From positions 7,090,001 through 7,154,000 of the forward strand of contig NZ_CP012333.1 in assembly GCF_001263205.1 (NCBI RefSeq): 64,000 nucleotides of DNA, read 5' to 3'. The position numbers were made by a program, and so were the translations under genes. The stretch is from Labilithrix luteola (GTDB taxonomy: Bacteria > Myxococcota_A > Polyangia > Polyangiales > Polyangiaceae). Within the stretch, counting starts at the first letter, position 1. Every line of letters starts with the position of its first letter. The notes under the pieces are model-generated. The model worked only from the letters and a program-made list of their open reading frames with translations, ran no database searches and was not told the DNA's origin. Shown here one piece after another: positions 45,352 to 54,100 of this stretch.

Positions 45352-45888
45352 ATGAGCAGTCGTATCGTTGGGGCAGCGCTACTGATTGGGTCGAGCCTTG
45401 CGGCTGTTGCGGGCTGCGGGGGCGCGATCGCGTCCGAGTCGGACAAGGAGAGCGCGTCGAGCCCTGACGAGGTGAGGCTCGAGAAAGGGCTCTACTCGTA
45501 TCGTGTCGAGACCGTCAGCGACACGTGTACTCCGGCGCGCGTCGAGGGCGTCTTCGGCGACGCGATCCTCCACCAAGCGGCCGCCGCGGGGAGCTTCAGC
45601 ATTCCACTTCCGTGGACGTCTGCGTCGACGATGGGGCACCCCTATCAAGATGTCCCGGTCGCGAATCTCACGTCGACTTCCGATTGCCAGGCAATGAGCT
45701 TCGGATTGCACGTCCAGAGGTATTCACGTTACGAGCTCGTCGTCGACATGGTGGAGGTTTGGGACGGCTCCAAGTCGTGCTCGTCGACATGGAACGCCGC
45801 CGACATCCCGGCGGCGGCCTGCTCAGCCACGAGGCGCCTGACCTTCCAATGGAAGAGCGAGTGCCCGGCGAATATGACCTGTCCGTGA
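45352..45888 (+). CDS. Lipoprotein of unknown function
   Basis: 178 residues from the ATG at 45352, which has a strong GGGAGGAG site. Lipobox AVAGC, short Ser/Glu linker, then a beta-rich domain with six Cys, starting LYSYRVETVSDTCTP and ending SECPANMTCP. No family recognised. The neighbours on both sides are also small exported proteins, with no enzyme in reach. Confidence 0.8.
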   Translation: MSSRIVGAALLIGSSLAAVAGCGGAIASESDKESASSPDEVRLEKGLYSYRVETVSDTCTPARVEGVFGDAILHQAAAAGSFSIPLPWTSASTMGHPYQDVPVANLTSTSDCQAMSFGLHVQRYSRYELVVDMVEVWDGSKSCSSTWNAADIPAAACSATRRLTFQWKSECPANMTCP

Positions 45889-45938
45889 GACTCAATGACG
45901 TCGTGACGACGCCTCCCACGGAAACGTCCGCGGGCGGC

Positions 45939-46148
45939 TCAGTGTTGGGATTGGCAGACGAAGCACGACGTGCCGGTGCATTCGTCTTTCTGAACGCACG
46001 TCCCTAGTTTGCCGCGGGACACTTCGCAGGTCTGGCCGAACTTCGTGCAGGCGGCGCTCGTCGCGCCGTCGGTCTTTTGGGAATTCGACGTCGAAGGCGG
46101 GCAACCGAAGAGCGCCGAAGAGACGAAGGCCAGGAGGACGATGCGCAT
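45939..46148 (-). CDS. Very small Cys-rich lipoprotein
   Basis: 69 residues: MRIVLLAFVSSALFGCPPST gives the signal and lipobox ALFGC. The mature part holds six Cys in a short span (ACTKFGQTCEVSRGKLGTC, ECTGTSCFVC). The size and Cys density suggest a disulfide-stabilised knot. Probably in one reverse-strand unit with the gene upstream at 46209, 60 bp apart. Confidence 0.75.
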   Translation of the reverse strand: MRIVLLAFVSSALFGCPPSTSNSQKTDGATSAACTKFGQTCEVSRGKLGTCVQKDECTGTSCFVCQSQH

Positions 46149-46208
46149 GGCGCCGAGCCTACTCCAATGGCTTCGGCGCGTCGGCGGATCGATTCCCTGG
46201 CGGGCGAT

Positions 46209-46421
46209 TCACTTCCCGCCGTCGGCGTGCGCGGCGGCTCCGCAATGCGCGGCGCCCGAACACGACGCTTGCCCGCCAGCGTTAGCGGTTGCGGGAGGCG
46301 CGACCTCGTGCGCATTGACGGCGGAGGGCTGGGAACTTCCGCACGCAGCGGTGGCGCCAGCGCCAGCGACGAGGGTTGCGAGCACGACAGCGATGTTCGA
46401 CGCGGAGAGGTTGGGACGCAT
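46209..46421 (-). CDS. Very small lipoprotein
   Basis: 70 residues. Signal with lipobox ATAAC, then an Ala/Gly/His-rich mature chain with two Cys (ASCSGAAHC). The low complexity gives no domain. Divergent from the gene at 46518 across about 96 bp. Its reality rests on the clean signal peptide and good codon pattern. Confidence 0.6.
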   Translation of the reverse strand: MRPNLSASNIAVVLATLVAGAGATAACGSSQPSAVNAHEVAPPATANAGGQASCSGAAHCGAAAHADGGK

Positions 46422-46517
46422 CGTACGGGCGTATCACGCTCTCCCGGCTTCGCCGTGCGGCACGTTGCGCCCGCTCCCGAGTGAGCCGGAGGAGAATTTT
46501 AGCAACTCCACGCCGAC

Positions 46518-47165
46518 TTGGCCGAACGGCCCCAGGTGACCATCCACGACGTTCCTTCGCTCGCGCTTCCGCGTGGGCAATTCCTTCAGCAAGAGGCCGA
46601 CGCGCCCAAGTTCGAGCTCGTCCGCCGAATCGACGACGCGCGGCTGTGGATTACGGCGTTCGATTTCTCGGCTCCGAAGCGCTCGGCAGGGCCCTTCGAA
46701 CCGCACGAAGCCGTGCGCGCGTTGCGGCTGGCCAATCTCTCCATTCCGGACGGTTGCGAGCTCGGGCCGTGGCAGGACGGTCTCGGGTTCTTTCTGATTC
46801 ATCCACTCCCGGGGGACCTTCACGAATGGTCGCACGTCGCTCCGGATTCGCTCGAACCGTCCGTGACACGGTACGAGCGCGACGACATCTCGGGGGAGAA
46901 AGTCTCTTCGTGCTGTGCGGCGCCGACGAAGCCGCCTCGAGTCACCTGGGAGCGCATTGAATCGGCCGAGCCGGCTCTCCTCGACGTGACGCTGAAAGCT
47001 GTCCACGCCCGTCATGTCGAGCTGAAACACGCACGTCTCGGCGCGCTCAAGCGTGCGTGGAATGGCCACCCCAAGAACTCGCTCGTATGGGCACCCACCG
47101 GCGCGCTCGACGGAGGTTTCTACGTCGCGGATCTCGAACTCCCCGAAGCGCGCACGAACGGATAG
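46518..47165 (+). CDS. Unrecognised soluble protein
   Basis: About 215 residues from a TTG at 46518, or 209 from a GTG at 46536 (VTIHDVPSLALPRGQFL). No signal or membrane helix. Mixed alpha/beta with SFLHPLPGDLHEW-like segment FFLIHPLPGDLHEWSHVAPD and a CC pair in VSSCCAAPTK. No family known to me. A terminator-like hairpin lies 300 bp after the stop. Confidence 0.65.
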   Translation: MAERPQVTIHDVPSLALPRGQFLQQEADAPKFELVRRIDDARLWITAFDFSAPKRSAGPFEPHEAVRALRLANLSIPDGCELGPWQDGLGFFLIHPLPGDLHEWSHVAPDSLEPSVTRYERDDISGEKVSSCCAAPTKPPRVTWERIESAEPALLDVTLKAVHARHVELKHARLGALKRAWNGHPKNSLVWAPTGALDGGFYVADLELPEARTNG

Positions 47166-47355
47166 CGAGCGTCGAGGCGATGCTTCACCGTCGGCGCTTC
47201 GTCGCGTTTGGGCAAATGGCGAACGCTGTTCATCGCGTCGTGTCGAGCGCTCTCAGCGAGCGAACCACAAACATGCTTCGCGCGTGCGGGGGTTCGATGC
47301 CAGTTCCGGTCGAGGACTGCTTGTCATCGCGGCTCTCCCGGCGCGCGCAAGGTCG

Positions 47356-47418
47356 GTGGTGGTGGATGGCGCCACAGATCTAAAGGACGAGCCGAGTCTT
47401 CGTGCAGCATCTGGCCAA
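47356..47418 (+). repeat. Dispersed intergenic repeat, copy C
   Basis: Starts GGTGGTGGATGGCGCCACAG and ends CATCTGGCCAATCC. Aligned with copies A and B it keeps the first 25 bases with few changes and the closing TGGCCAA block. Confidence 0.62.
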
Positions 47419-47466
47419 TCCCGCCCCGACCGACCTTCGGCTCGCGACTTACAGTAACTAGATGCG

Positions 47467-47502
47467 AAAGCCCCGACCACCACGACGGGCGATCGGGGCT
47501 TT
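47467..47502. terminator. Terminator-like hairpin between convergent genes
   Basis: AAAGCCCCGA (47467-47476) pairs perfectly with TCGGGGCTTT (47493-47502) around a 16-base loop, with T bases after it and A bases before. It lies between the genes ending at 47165 (+) and 47766 (-), so it can serve both. Confidence 0.75.
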
Positions 47503-47765
47503 TCGTCAGAACGACCGCCCGTCACTGACTTTTGGACCGGTCGCCCCCTTGGGTTCTTCCACGACTCCGCGATCTTCGACATCGCGATCTTCGCGAAGCG
47601 ATCGGGGTCGTTGTTACCGTCGCCCCGAAAGTCGAATCGAGCGTTGTTGAAGTTCGTGATGTGCTTCGGCGCGTCCTACGAACCCCGGAGCGCGCGTCCC
47701 GCTCACTGGAAGATACGCCCCCCCTTCGCAACGTCTTACACCGGGGTCGGAGCTCGTTGCTGGAC

Positions 47766-48455
47766 TTACGCGGAGGCGACCGCCTCCGCCGCGTCACGAA
47801 TGACTTCATAGACGCGCTGGGGCTGCGACAACATCGGCACGTGGCTCGATTCGAGCTCGGTGACCCGCGCGTTCATGCGCTTGGCGACGAACCGCTCGAG
47901 GTCGGGATGCACGGTCTGGTCGTTGGTGCCGACAATGTACCAGCTCGGTTTGGTCTTCCACGCTGCACCGGGCACCGGCTGCGTGAACAGATCAGTGAGC
48001 GGCGCGCCCTGGGTTGCCCAGACCATCTTCTGCTCTTCATCGGATAGGTCGCCGCAGAATTGTGCAGTTCCGGACGGCGTCAGCCAAATTCGTCCGTCGA
48101 CGACTTCGACGTGGTCGAAGACGGCGGTTTTCGGGTGCTTGTCCTGTTCGGCTTGCGACGTCTCGCCGTCCTCGGGCGCGAGCGCGCAGATGTAGACCAA
48201 AGCCGCGACTCGGTCGTCGGTCCCAGCTGCCGTAATCACGGTCCCGCCATAAGAATGGCCGACGAGCACGGCCGGGCTCCTGACCCGATTGAGCGAGGAG
48301 CGAACCGCTGCCGCGTCATCTTCGACGGTGTTGAGCTGGTTCTGGGTCGAGATCACTTCATAACCGTCGGCCCGAAGCAGATCCATGACCTTGCTGTAGC
48401 AGGAGCCGTCGGCCCAGAGGCCGTGGGCGAAAACAATGCTGGGTTTGGTCGACAT
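47766..48455 (-). CDS. Alpha/beta hydrolase
   Basis: 229 residues from an ATG at 48455 with a strong GGAGGTG site. Nucleophile elbow GHSYGG (S68), oxyanion segment AHGLWADGSCY near residues 10-20, acid D179 in GTNDQTVHPD and H205 in SSHVPMLSQP. The pattern matches the esterase group related to plant salicylate-binding-type and EstC-like hydrolases. No signal peptide, so cytoplasmic. The substrate is unknown. The gene lies divergent from a transposase remnant. Confidence 0.93.
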   Translation of the reverse strand: MSTKPSIVFAHGLWADGSCYSKVMDLLRADGYEVISTQNQLNTVEDDAAAVRSSLNRVRSPAVLVGHSYGGTVITAAGTDDRVAALVYICALAPEDGETSQAEQDKHPKTAVFDHVEVVDGRIWLTPSGTAQFCGDLSDEEQKMVWATQGAPLTDLFTQPVPGAAWKTKPSWYIVGTNDQTVHPDLERFVAKRMNARVTELESSHVPMLSQPQRVYEVIRDAAEAVASA

Positions 48456-48599
48456 GAAACACCTCCTAGAGACGGGCGGTTTACGTCCCAAACTGGCATG
48501 CGCGGATGTGCTGCGAGGGGACTCGAGCCGATCTCGAAATCGAACATAACGATTGGCTCTCGGAGCGGCGGTCAAACTCCCCTGCATGAGCCCCGTTCT

Positions 48600-49120
48600 G
48601 TTCGGCGTGCGCCGATCGGACGAGGCTGCGCCGCATGAGGACCGCAGCATCGGAGTGGTCGGAGCGCGTGCGCGTCTGGCGTTCGTGTCGCCGACTCGAA
48701 GCCGGCGAATTGGGGCGGAAACGTCGCGATCGTCGGCGCGATCAAGAACGATCACGTCGTCTGCCACCAGACGCTTGCGGGCGCGATGAACAAGCCGCTC
48801 GACTTCGTGCAACACGTTTTCTGCCCTCGCTTGCCGAAGGGCTCCGTCGTCGTGGTGGACAATCTGCGTGCTCACCACGCCCCCGAGGTCCGCGAGGCGA
48901 TCGAAGCGGTCGGCTCGTCGCTCATGCACACGCCGCCTTACTCGCCGGATCTAAACCCGATCGAGCTGTGTTGGTCCTTCGCGAAAAACTGGCTCCGGCG
49001 ACTCGCCAGGAGAACTCCGCATGCCCTACGAAAGGCAATCAACAACACCTTACTTCGTGTCGGGATGAGTCAACTCGCTGGGGGGGTATTGCGGATACGG
49101 TCAACGCAAGTGATCGCCGC
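48600..49120 (+). mobile_element. IS630-type transposase remnant
   Basis: The C-terminal DDE half is readable from about 48708 (NWGGNVAIVGAIKNDHVVCH) through VVVVDNLRAHHAPEVREAIE to PYSPDLNPIELCWSFAKNWL, which carries the second Asp and the closing Glu. A preceding piece (RARLAFVSPTRS) is in another frame, so a shift lies near 48700. The N-terminal HTH half and terminal inverted repeats are not recognisable. Inactive. Confidence 0.8.
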
Positions 49121-49199
49121 TGTAGGGGGCCCCTCGAAAAGTTCGGCGCGGCCGACGAAATCACGCAACGGGATCCGATTCGGTCCGAACGAGCGGACC

Positions 49200-49713
49200 A
49201 TGAAGCGAGGAGCAATTGGTGTCGCCCTATTGATGTCGGTTTTCGCGTACGCGTGTTCGACGTTCGGCGGTGATGACCCAGGGACTGATAACCCGAGGAC
49301 CGACAAGGATCAGGACGCGGGGGACCCGAATCGTCCGACCGTCGCGGGTTCGGGGGATGAGCCAGACAAGACCGCTGCTGACGCGAGCAATCCGGGGATC
49401 GAAGTAAAGGGCAAGCTGGTCGACTTCACAAAAGCACCCCTGCCAGGCGCGCCCATTCTGATTGTCGACGCGAGCGGAGGAGAGCTCACTGCCACCACGG
49501 ATCCGGACGGCAGGTTCGCGGTTCAGCACGTGGTCCCACCCTACGACCTCAGGTTCGATGCGCCGCCTCAGGTGCCCTTCGCAGGGAGAACGATGTATCT
49601 CGGGCCAAGCATCTCGAGTTCTGGAGCAATGCCGAGCGCCGCGGTCGCAACGTGCGGGTGTTGTTCGATAGCGAGACTGGGACGTTGCTCAACGCGCCGT
49701 GGCTACCACGCTG
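49200..49713 (+). pseudogene. Truncated lipoprotein with carboxypeptidase-regulatory-like domain, fused to a foreign tail
   Basis: From the ATG at 49200: lipobox FAYAC, Asp/Pro-rich linker, then a CarboxypepD_reg-like beta sandwich (VKGKLVDFTKAPLPGAPILI, GRFAVQHVVPPYDLRFDAPP). After about 49590 homology is lost. A different frame then reads SRAKHLEFWSNAERRGRNVR, VLFDSETGTLLNAPWLPR to a stop at 49713, which looks like the C-terminal end of another protein. A one-base indel in GGG near 49580 would join them; a DNA junction is the alternative. An IS remnant lies just upstream. Confidence 0.6.
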
Positions 49714-49723
49714 AACAGTTCGA

Positions 49724-50221
49724 TCATTTGCCGAGCTTGGAGACGATCGGGAGGACGTCAGGCTCGTCTTCGCGACCTGGTGTCAAAATGGCTCCGCGCA
49801 TTTCGCATGACTCGAGCTGTTCGAGTGCCGTTGGCTCGTCGACCCGGTCGAGATGGGCGTGGAGATTGCCGCCCAGCCACATGACCTCTTCGTACAGCCA
49901 GTAGCGTGTTCCTGCGTGGGCTTCGAGATAGACCGTGCCCAGGTCGTGGTCCACCGACGTGATCTCGTGCTCGCCCGGCCTCGCGAGATAGCAAAAGTAC
50001 GTGCCTCCGCGCGTCGCGCCGACGAAGCGCCCGTTGTCTCGGATCACCATCTGGACATCCGACGCCGTGGAGTCGGGACGCATCACGCAAACACGCGCCA
50101 CGTCGTCAGGGACGGCGGTGAGCTCGATGGGCAACGTCGAGCGAGCCCGCGTAGGCTGCGCCTGCGGTGGGATGCACCCCGCTCCGAGGGCCACGCACGC
50201 GAACGCGAGCAAGCTGCGCAT
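49724..50221 (-). CDS. Lipoprotein (DUF2846-like)
   Basis: 165 residues. Signal and lipobox LGAGC. The mature domain (RVCVMRPDSTASDVQMVIRD, GGTYFCYLARPGEHEITS, YWLYEEVMWLGG) resembles the beta-sandwich of DUF2846 lipoproteins that end with a G-G/T-Y-x-x-x-x-x-x-P-G-x-H pattern. The ATG at 50221 gives the signal; longer starts do not. The function is unknown. It converges with the disrupted lipoprotein to its left. Confidence 0.82.
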   Translation of the reverse strand: MRSLLAFACVALGAGCIPPQAQPTRARSTLPIELTAVPDDVARVCVMRPDSTASDVQMVIRDNGRFVGATRGGTYFCYLARPGEHEITSVDHDLGTVYLEAHAGTRYWLYEEVMWLGGNLHAHLDRVDEPTALEQLESCEMRGAILTPGREDEPDVLPIVSKLGK

Positions 50222-50400
50222 GGGACTTGAGATAACGCCTCCGCTCCCACGCGGAAGGTGCTTCGGCGAGGGCTCGTCCTTTGTCCCACGACGCTGCGTC
50301 GCCGCTTCCCGGGAGGATTTTTCGCACCCTTGCGCCATCTGCTCGAAGCGCGCGATAACGGCTACGCTCGCAGCCGCGACGGTAGCCAAGTACGGCAGCA

Positions 50401-51539
50401 ATGCACCCCAAGTCAGCACGTTCAACAATCTTGCGACTGCGTACGGCGTGGACAATTAGCGGCGCGATTGGGGTGATGACCGCGCTGGCGTTCATCGGCG
50501 GCGTGCATTGCACGGACACGGTCGATGAGCGCCAGGACGCGAGTACGTCACCAGGCACCGACGCCGGCTGGGACGCGACGTCTCTCGATGCGCACGTCGA
50601 GCGCGACGCATCGGACGAACGGCAGCCGCCCTACACGTGCGTGAGCTCGTTCGTGACGAGCGGCGAGTGCACGCATCCTTCGGTGCAAGCCGACTGTGCG
50701 GATGGCTGGTGTCGCGTCCCGCACGGCTGCTTCGTGATGGGATCGCCGCTTTGTCAGCCTGGGCGCGGTGCGTACAACGAGGACGAAATCGAAGTTCGGT
50801 TGACGCACGATTTCGAGATTCAACAATACGAGGTGTCCCAGACCGAATGGGTCTCGCTGCGCCTTCCGAATTCGAGTGTCCTCGAACCCGTCGACGGAGG
50901 TTATGCCGACTGCGCCGAGGAGGGATGTCCTGTTGGCAATGTCACGTGGTGGGCCGCGCTGGCGTTCGCGAATCGGTTCTCCGAAGCCCATTCGCTGCCC
51001 TCGTGCTACCAGCTCGACGGTTGCCAGAAGAGCCTCGGAGAACCGGGATTCACGTGCGAGACAGCGAAAGAGACCGGCAACGTGTATGAGTACGAGGGCT
51101 ACCGACTCCCGACGGAAGCGGAATGGGAGTACGCCACGCGAGCCGGAACGCGTTCGCCGTATTACCTCGGCTCCTTTGCTGTCGAGCGTTCCCTCTTCGA
51201 GTGTAGTGCCGAGCCCGCGCTCGAAGCCGCAGCGTGGTACTGCTTCAACGCCGGTCTGACGACCCATCCCCGCGGGCAGAAGCTCCCGAACGGCTGGGGC
51301 TCTACGACACTCTCGGCAACGCGTTCGAGTGGGTCAACGACCCCTATACGCCGGGCGGCTACGGCGTCGGTCCGCGGACGGACCCTGGCGCGTCGCTCGG
51401 CACGGGGGACCGGAGAGTCGAGCGTGGCGGCCTCTACCTCGTCAACAACGTGTTTTGCACGGTTTCGAACCGGTACGGAACGGCTCCTCAATTTGCCGGT
51501 CATGGATCGAGCCTGCGGCTCGTCCGGACGCTGCAATGA
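50401..51539 (+). pseudogene. Lipoprotein with formylglycine-generating-enzyme (SUMF1) domain, one frameshift
   Basis: Signal with Cys at IGGVHC, then the FGE-sulfatase domain: GCFVMGSPLCQPG, IQQYEVSQTEW, GNVTWWAALAFANRFSEA, YRLPTEAEWEYATRAGTRSP. At a G4 run near 51296 the frame changes; the other frame completes the fold (LYDTLGNAFEWVNDPYTPGG, VERGGLYLVNN, SLRLVRTLQ) to the stop at 51539. One extra G restores about 380 residues. Most secreted SUMF1-domain proteins are not true formylglycine enzymes but lectin-like or sensor modules. Confidence 0.87.
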
Positions 51540-51810
51540 AACCCCCAACGCCAGCGCATCGTCCAGCCATCTCTGGACGGCAGTCGCTCCGTTGCCATCC
51601 AGGAGCCTCCTCGAAGCTGCTGGGGCGCAGAGCCGACCACCCGGTATTGCGGTGGCGCTGCAATTTGTATAAGACGTCTTCTGTATACCGCCGTGCGCCG
51701 TTCTTGCCGTTTCGGGCGGCACTCGCTTTTCTGCCTCGCTTCCCGAGCGACTTCGAGGGTCGGTCGCAGACGAAATATGACCTGTTCTGGGGGCGCTCGA
51801 GGAGAGTGAG

Positions 51811-53253
51811 ATGCGGAGTACATACATTCTTGGACTAGTGCTCGGCGCAGCGTCGGCCATCACGCTCTCCGCGTTCGGCTGCGGCTCCTCGACACCGAAG
51901 AACACTTTGGATGACGGCGGAACCGCGAGCGATGGCAACGATGGCGGCACGTCCACCACGACCGATCCGACGTCCGGCACGGGCGACAGCGGTACGGGCG
52001 ACAGCGGTACGGGCGACAGCGGCACGCCCTGCAAGGGCCTACAGTGCCAGCAAGTCACGTGCGGGGGCGGTGGCGACACGACCGTGACCGGCACGGTCTT
52101 CACGCCCAGCGGCACGATCCCGATCTACAACGCCATCGTCTACGTCCCCAACGCTGACCCCGTGCCCCTGACGAAGGGAGCAACGTGCGACCGGTGCGGC
52201 GCCGTCACCGGCGAGCCCGTCGTCACGGCCCTGAGCGCAGCCAACGGCCAGTTCATTCTCAAGAACGTTCCCGCTGGCAAGAACATCCCGCTCGTCATCC
52301 AGGTCGGAAAGTGGCGGCGCCAAGTGACCATTCCCGAGGTCACCGCGTGCTCCGAGACGAAGCTCGCCGATCCCGAGCTCACGCGCCTGCCGAAGAATCA
52401 GTCGGAAGGTTCGATGCCTCAGATCGCGCTCACCACGGGCGCCTGCGACAAGCTCGGTTGCATGCTCCCGAAGATCGGCATCGACGCGAGCGAGTTCGGC
52501 GTCGAATCGGACGGCACGGCGAAGGCCGTTCACGTCTACAAGGGCGCCGACAACGGCGGACCGACGGCCGCGAGCCAGGCCAGCGCATTCTGGTCCGACG
52601 CGACCAAGATGATGAAGTACGACATGATCCTCTTGTCGTGCGAGTGCACCGAGAGCCTCAACAACAAGGGCGGAGCGGACGGGCCGGCCTTCACGGCGAT
52701 GGCCGACTACTTGAAGGCCGGCGGTCGCATCTTCACGACCGACTTCATGTACGCTTGGTATCGCTACTCCGGCGATCCCGACCTCCGCTCGGCGACGGAC
52801 ATCCGTGGTGGCGCCCCGCAGGCGGGCTCGCCGATGACCGTCAACGCGAGCTTTCCGAAGGGGCAGGCGCTCAGCGACTGGCTGAGCGTCGTCATTCCGG
52901 GGTCGGCGGGTACGGCCAGCGCGGAGGTCGTCTTCGGCAACATCAAGTCGGTCGACGAGACCAAGACGCAACTCTGGGCGACCTCGGGTGCGATGAACAG
53001 GCTCCCCGAAGGCCCGCGCATCTTCAGCGCCAATCTTCCGGTCGGCGTCTCGGCAGACAAGCAGTGTGGCAAGGCCGTGCACATCGACGCGCACGTCAAC
53101 AGCGGGCTTCTCGACGCGGTGGACAAGGACTACCCGGCTTCCTGCAAGGACGTGATGAAGCCGTCGGAGAACCTCCTGGCGTTCTTCTTCTTCGACCTCG
53201 CGTCCTGCATCCAGGACGACGGCGAGCCGCCGACGCCGCCGCCGGTGAAGTGA
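51811..53253 (+). CDS. Lipoprotein with carboxypeptidase-regulatory-like domain
   Basis: 480 residues. Lipobox LSAFGC, a long Thr/Gly/Asp linker with TGDSG repeats (51976-52020), and a short Cys-rich stretch (CKGLQCQQVTCGGG). A beta-sandwich domain with FTPSGTIPIYNAIVYVP and FILKNVPAGKNIPLVIQVGK follows, then an alpha/beta domain of about 200 residues (YDMILLSCEC, ADYLKAGGRIFTTDFMYAWY). The latter resembles a glutamine-amidotransferase-like fold without its catalytic Cys. Large paralogue families of this layout are typical in this lineage; the role is unknown. Confidence 0.86.
   Translation: MRSTYILGLVLGAASAITLSAFGCGSSTPKNTLDDGGTASDGNDGGTSTTTDPTSGTGDSGTGDSGTGDSGTPCKGLQCQQVTCGGGGDTTVTGTVFTPSGTIPIYNAIVYVPNADPVPLTKGATCDRCGAVTGEPVVTALSAANGQFILKNVPAGKNIPLVIQVGKWRRQVTIPEVTACSETKLADPELTRLPKNQSEGSMPQIALTTGACDKLGCMLPKIGIDASEFGVESDGTAKAVHVYKGADNGGPTAASQASAFWSDATKMMKYDMILLSCECTESLNNKGGADGPAFTAMADYLKAGGRIFTTDFMYAWYRYSGDPDLRSATDIRGGAPQAGSPMTVNASFPKGQALSDWLSVVIPGSAGTASAEVVFGNIKSVDETKTQLWATSGAMNRLPEGPRIFSANLPVGVSADKQCGKAVHIDAHVNSGLLDAVDKDYPASCKDVMKPSENLLAFFFFDLASCIQDDGEPPTPPPVK
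51976..52020 (+). repeat. 15-bp tandem repeat encoding TGDSG, three units
   Basis: GGYACGGGCGACAGC repeated at 51976-51990, 51991-52005 and 52006-52020, in frame, in the linker after the lipobox. It can change length without breaking the protein. Confidence 0.88.
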
Positions 53254-53271
53254 CGAGCGCCCGAGGAGCTG

Positions 53272-53298
53272 GACCGACGACTCCGTCGAGAGCCGACC
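53272..53298 (+). repeat. 27-bp hairpin-forming repeat downstream of the lipoprotein gene
   Basis: Begins GACCGACGACTCCGTCGAGA, 18 bp after the stop at 53253. It differs from 44046-44072 by one base (GAGAGCC for GAGAACC). Its placement after a stop in both cases suggests a role at transcript ends. Confidence 0.55.
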
Positions 53299-53344
53299 GA
53301 CACTGATCTGCGGAGCGCCCCTAGGAGCTGTCGCTCAGTTCAAT

Positions 53345-53415
53345 GATCCCGCTGTTCCGTCGAGCGGCGCACCTCTGAAGATCGGCAACGACCGATTGCA
53401 TCCGCACGTCGAGAC
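53345..53415 (+). repeat. 71-bp dispersed repeat, copy 1
   Basis: Runs from GATCCCGCTGTTCCGTCGAG to CGCACGTCGAGAC and matches 55628-55699 with only a few differences. Flanks are unrelated. It lies between the lipoprotein gene and the acetyltransferase gene. Confidence 0.75.
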
Positions 53416-53436
53416 AAGGTGCCCATCAACGGATGG

Positions 53437-53901
53437 TCATGCCGCGCGGAGAAGGTAGCGCACGCGTTTGCCGTTGCGCGGATCGATGGCTTCTCCGCAG
53501 GGCGCAAAGCCGAGGCGCTCGTGGAAAGCCAGGCTAGCCGCGTTCGGTGGCTCGAGGTTCACCTCGCAGCAGAGCGGCCGGGCGGCGGCGACCGAGGCGA
53601 GGTCTTCGTAGAGACGACGCGCGAGTCCTCGGCCACGTGCTTGGGCCATGATCACGACGCGATCGACGTAGAGAAATGCCGGTTGCCGTTCGATGAACCA
53701 GGCGTGGTTGGGACCTTGTGCGGGCGTCTTCTCGTCGAATGCCACGAGAAAGCCTCCGCCATCGATGGTCCGTGCCGAGGCGGCAATCGCAACGAGCCGC
53801 GCTAGCGCCTCGTGCGTCAGCGCGTTGACCTCGGCAGCATGATCGTTGTTGAGCGCGAGCAGGGCCGGCAGGTCGGCAGGTTCGATGTCGCGGATGTGCA
53901 T
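53437..53901 (-). CDS. GNAT family acetyltransferase
   Basis: 154 residues. The acetyl-CoA loop QARGRGLARRLYEDL fits Q/R-x-x-G-x-G/A, preceded by the strand FLYVDRVVIMA and followed by CEVNLEPPNAASLAFHERLG, the usual N-x-x-x-x-x-F-Y/H-x-x-x-G-F end. The ATG at 53901 starts exactly at the first strand (MHIRDIEPADLPALLALNN). The substrate is unknown. It stands alone between lipoprotein genes. Confidence 0.93.
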   Translation of the reverse strand: MHIRDIEPADLPALLALNNDHAAEVNALTHEALARLVAIAASARTIDGGGFLVAFDEKTPAQGPNHAWFIERQPAFLYVDRVVIMAQARGRGLARRLYEDLASVAAARPLCCEVNLEPPNAASLAFHERLGFAPCGEAIDPRNGKRVRYLLRAA

Positions 53902-54100
53902 GCTCCGTCGAGCTTACGCTTGCGGTGACCACTTGCTAAACCAGGATCACGTCAAACGTATCCATGGGGGCTGGACGCCGAGACGTGACCATGTGCGGTG
54001 CAGCGTGCCACCCCGCCAGACGTAGCCCGAACGCGAGAGCGGTCGATGGCGGGGGAAGATGAACACGTGAGCCACGTATCAACGTGCATGAGTCTCGCTC

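Larger units (their letters stand above)
47166..47765 (+). other. 600-bp gap with repeat copy C and a terminator-like hairpin
   Basis: No supported gene. It contains copy C of the dispersed repeat (47356-47418) and a perfect 10-bp stem at 47467-47502. Some short frames look protein-like (for example near 47640-47760), but none continues long enough to support a call. Confidence 0.5.
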
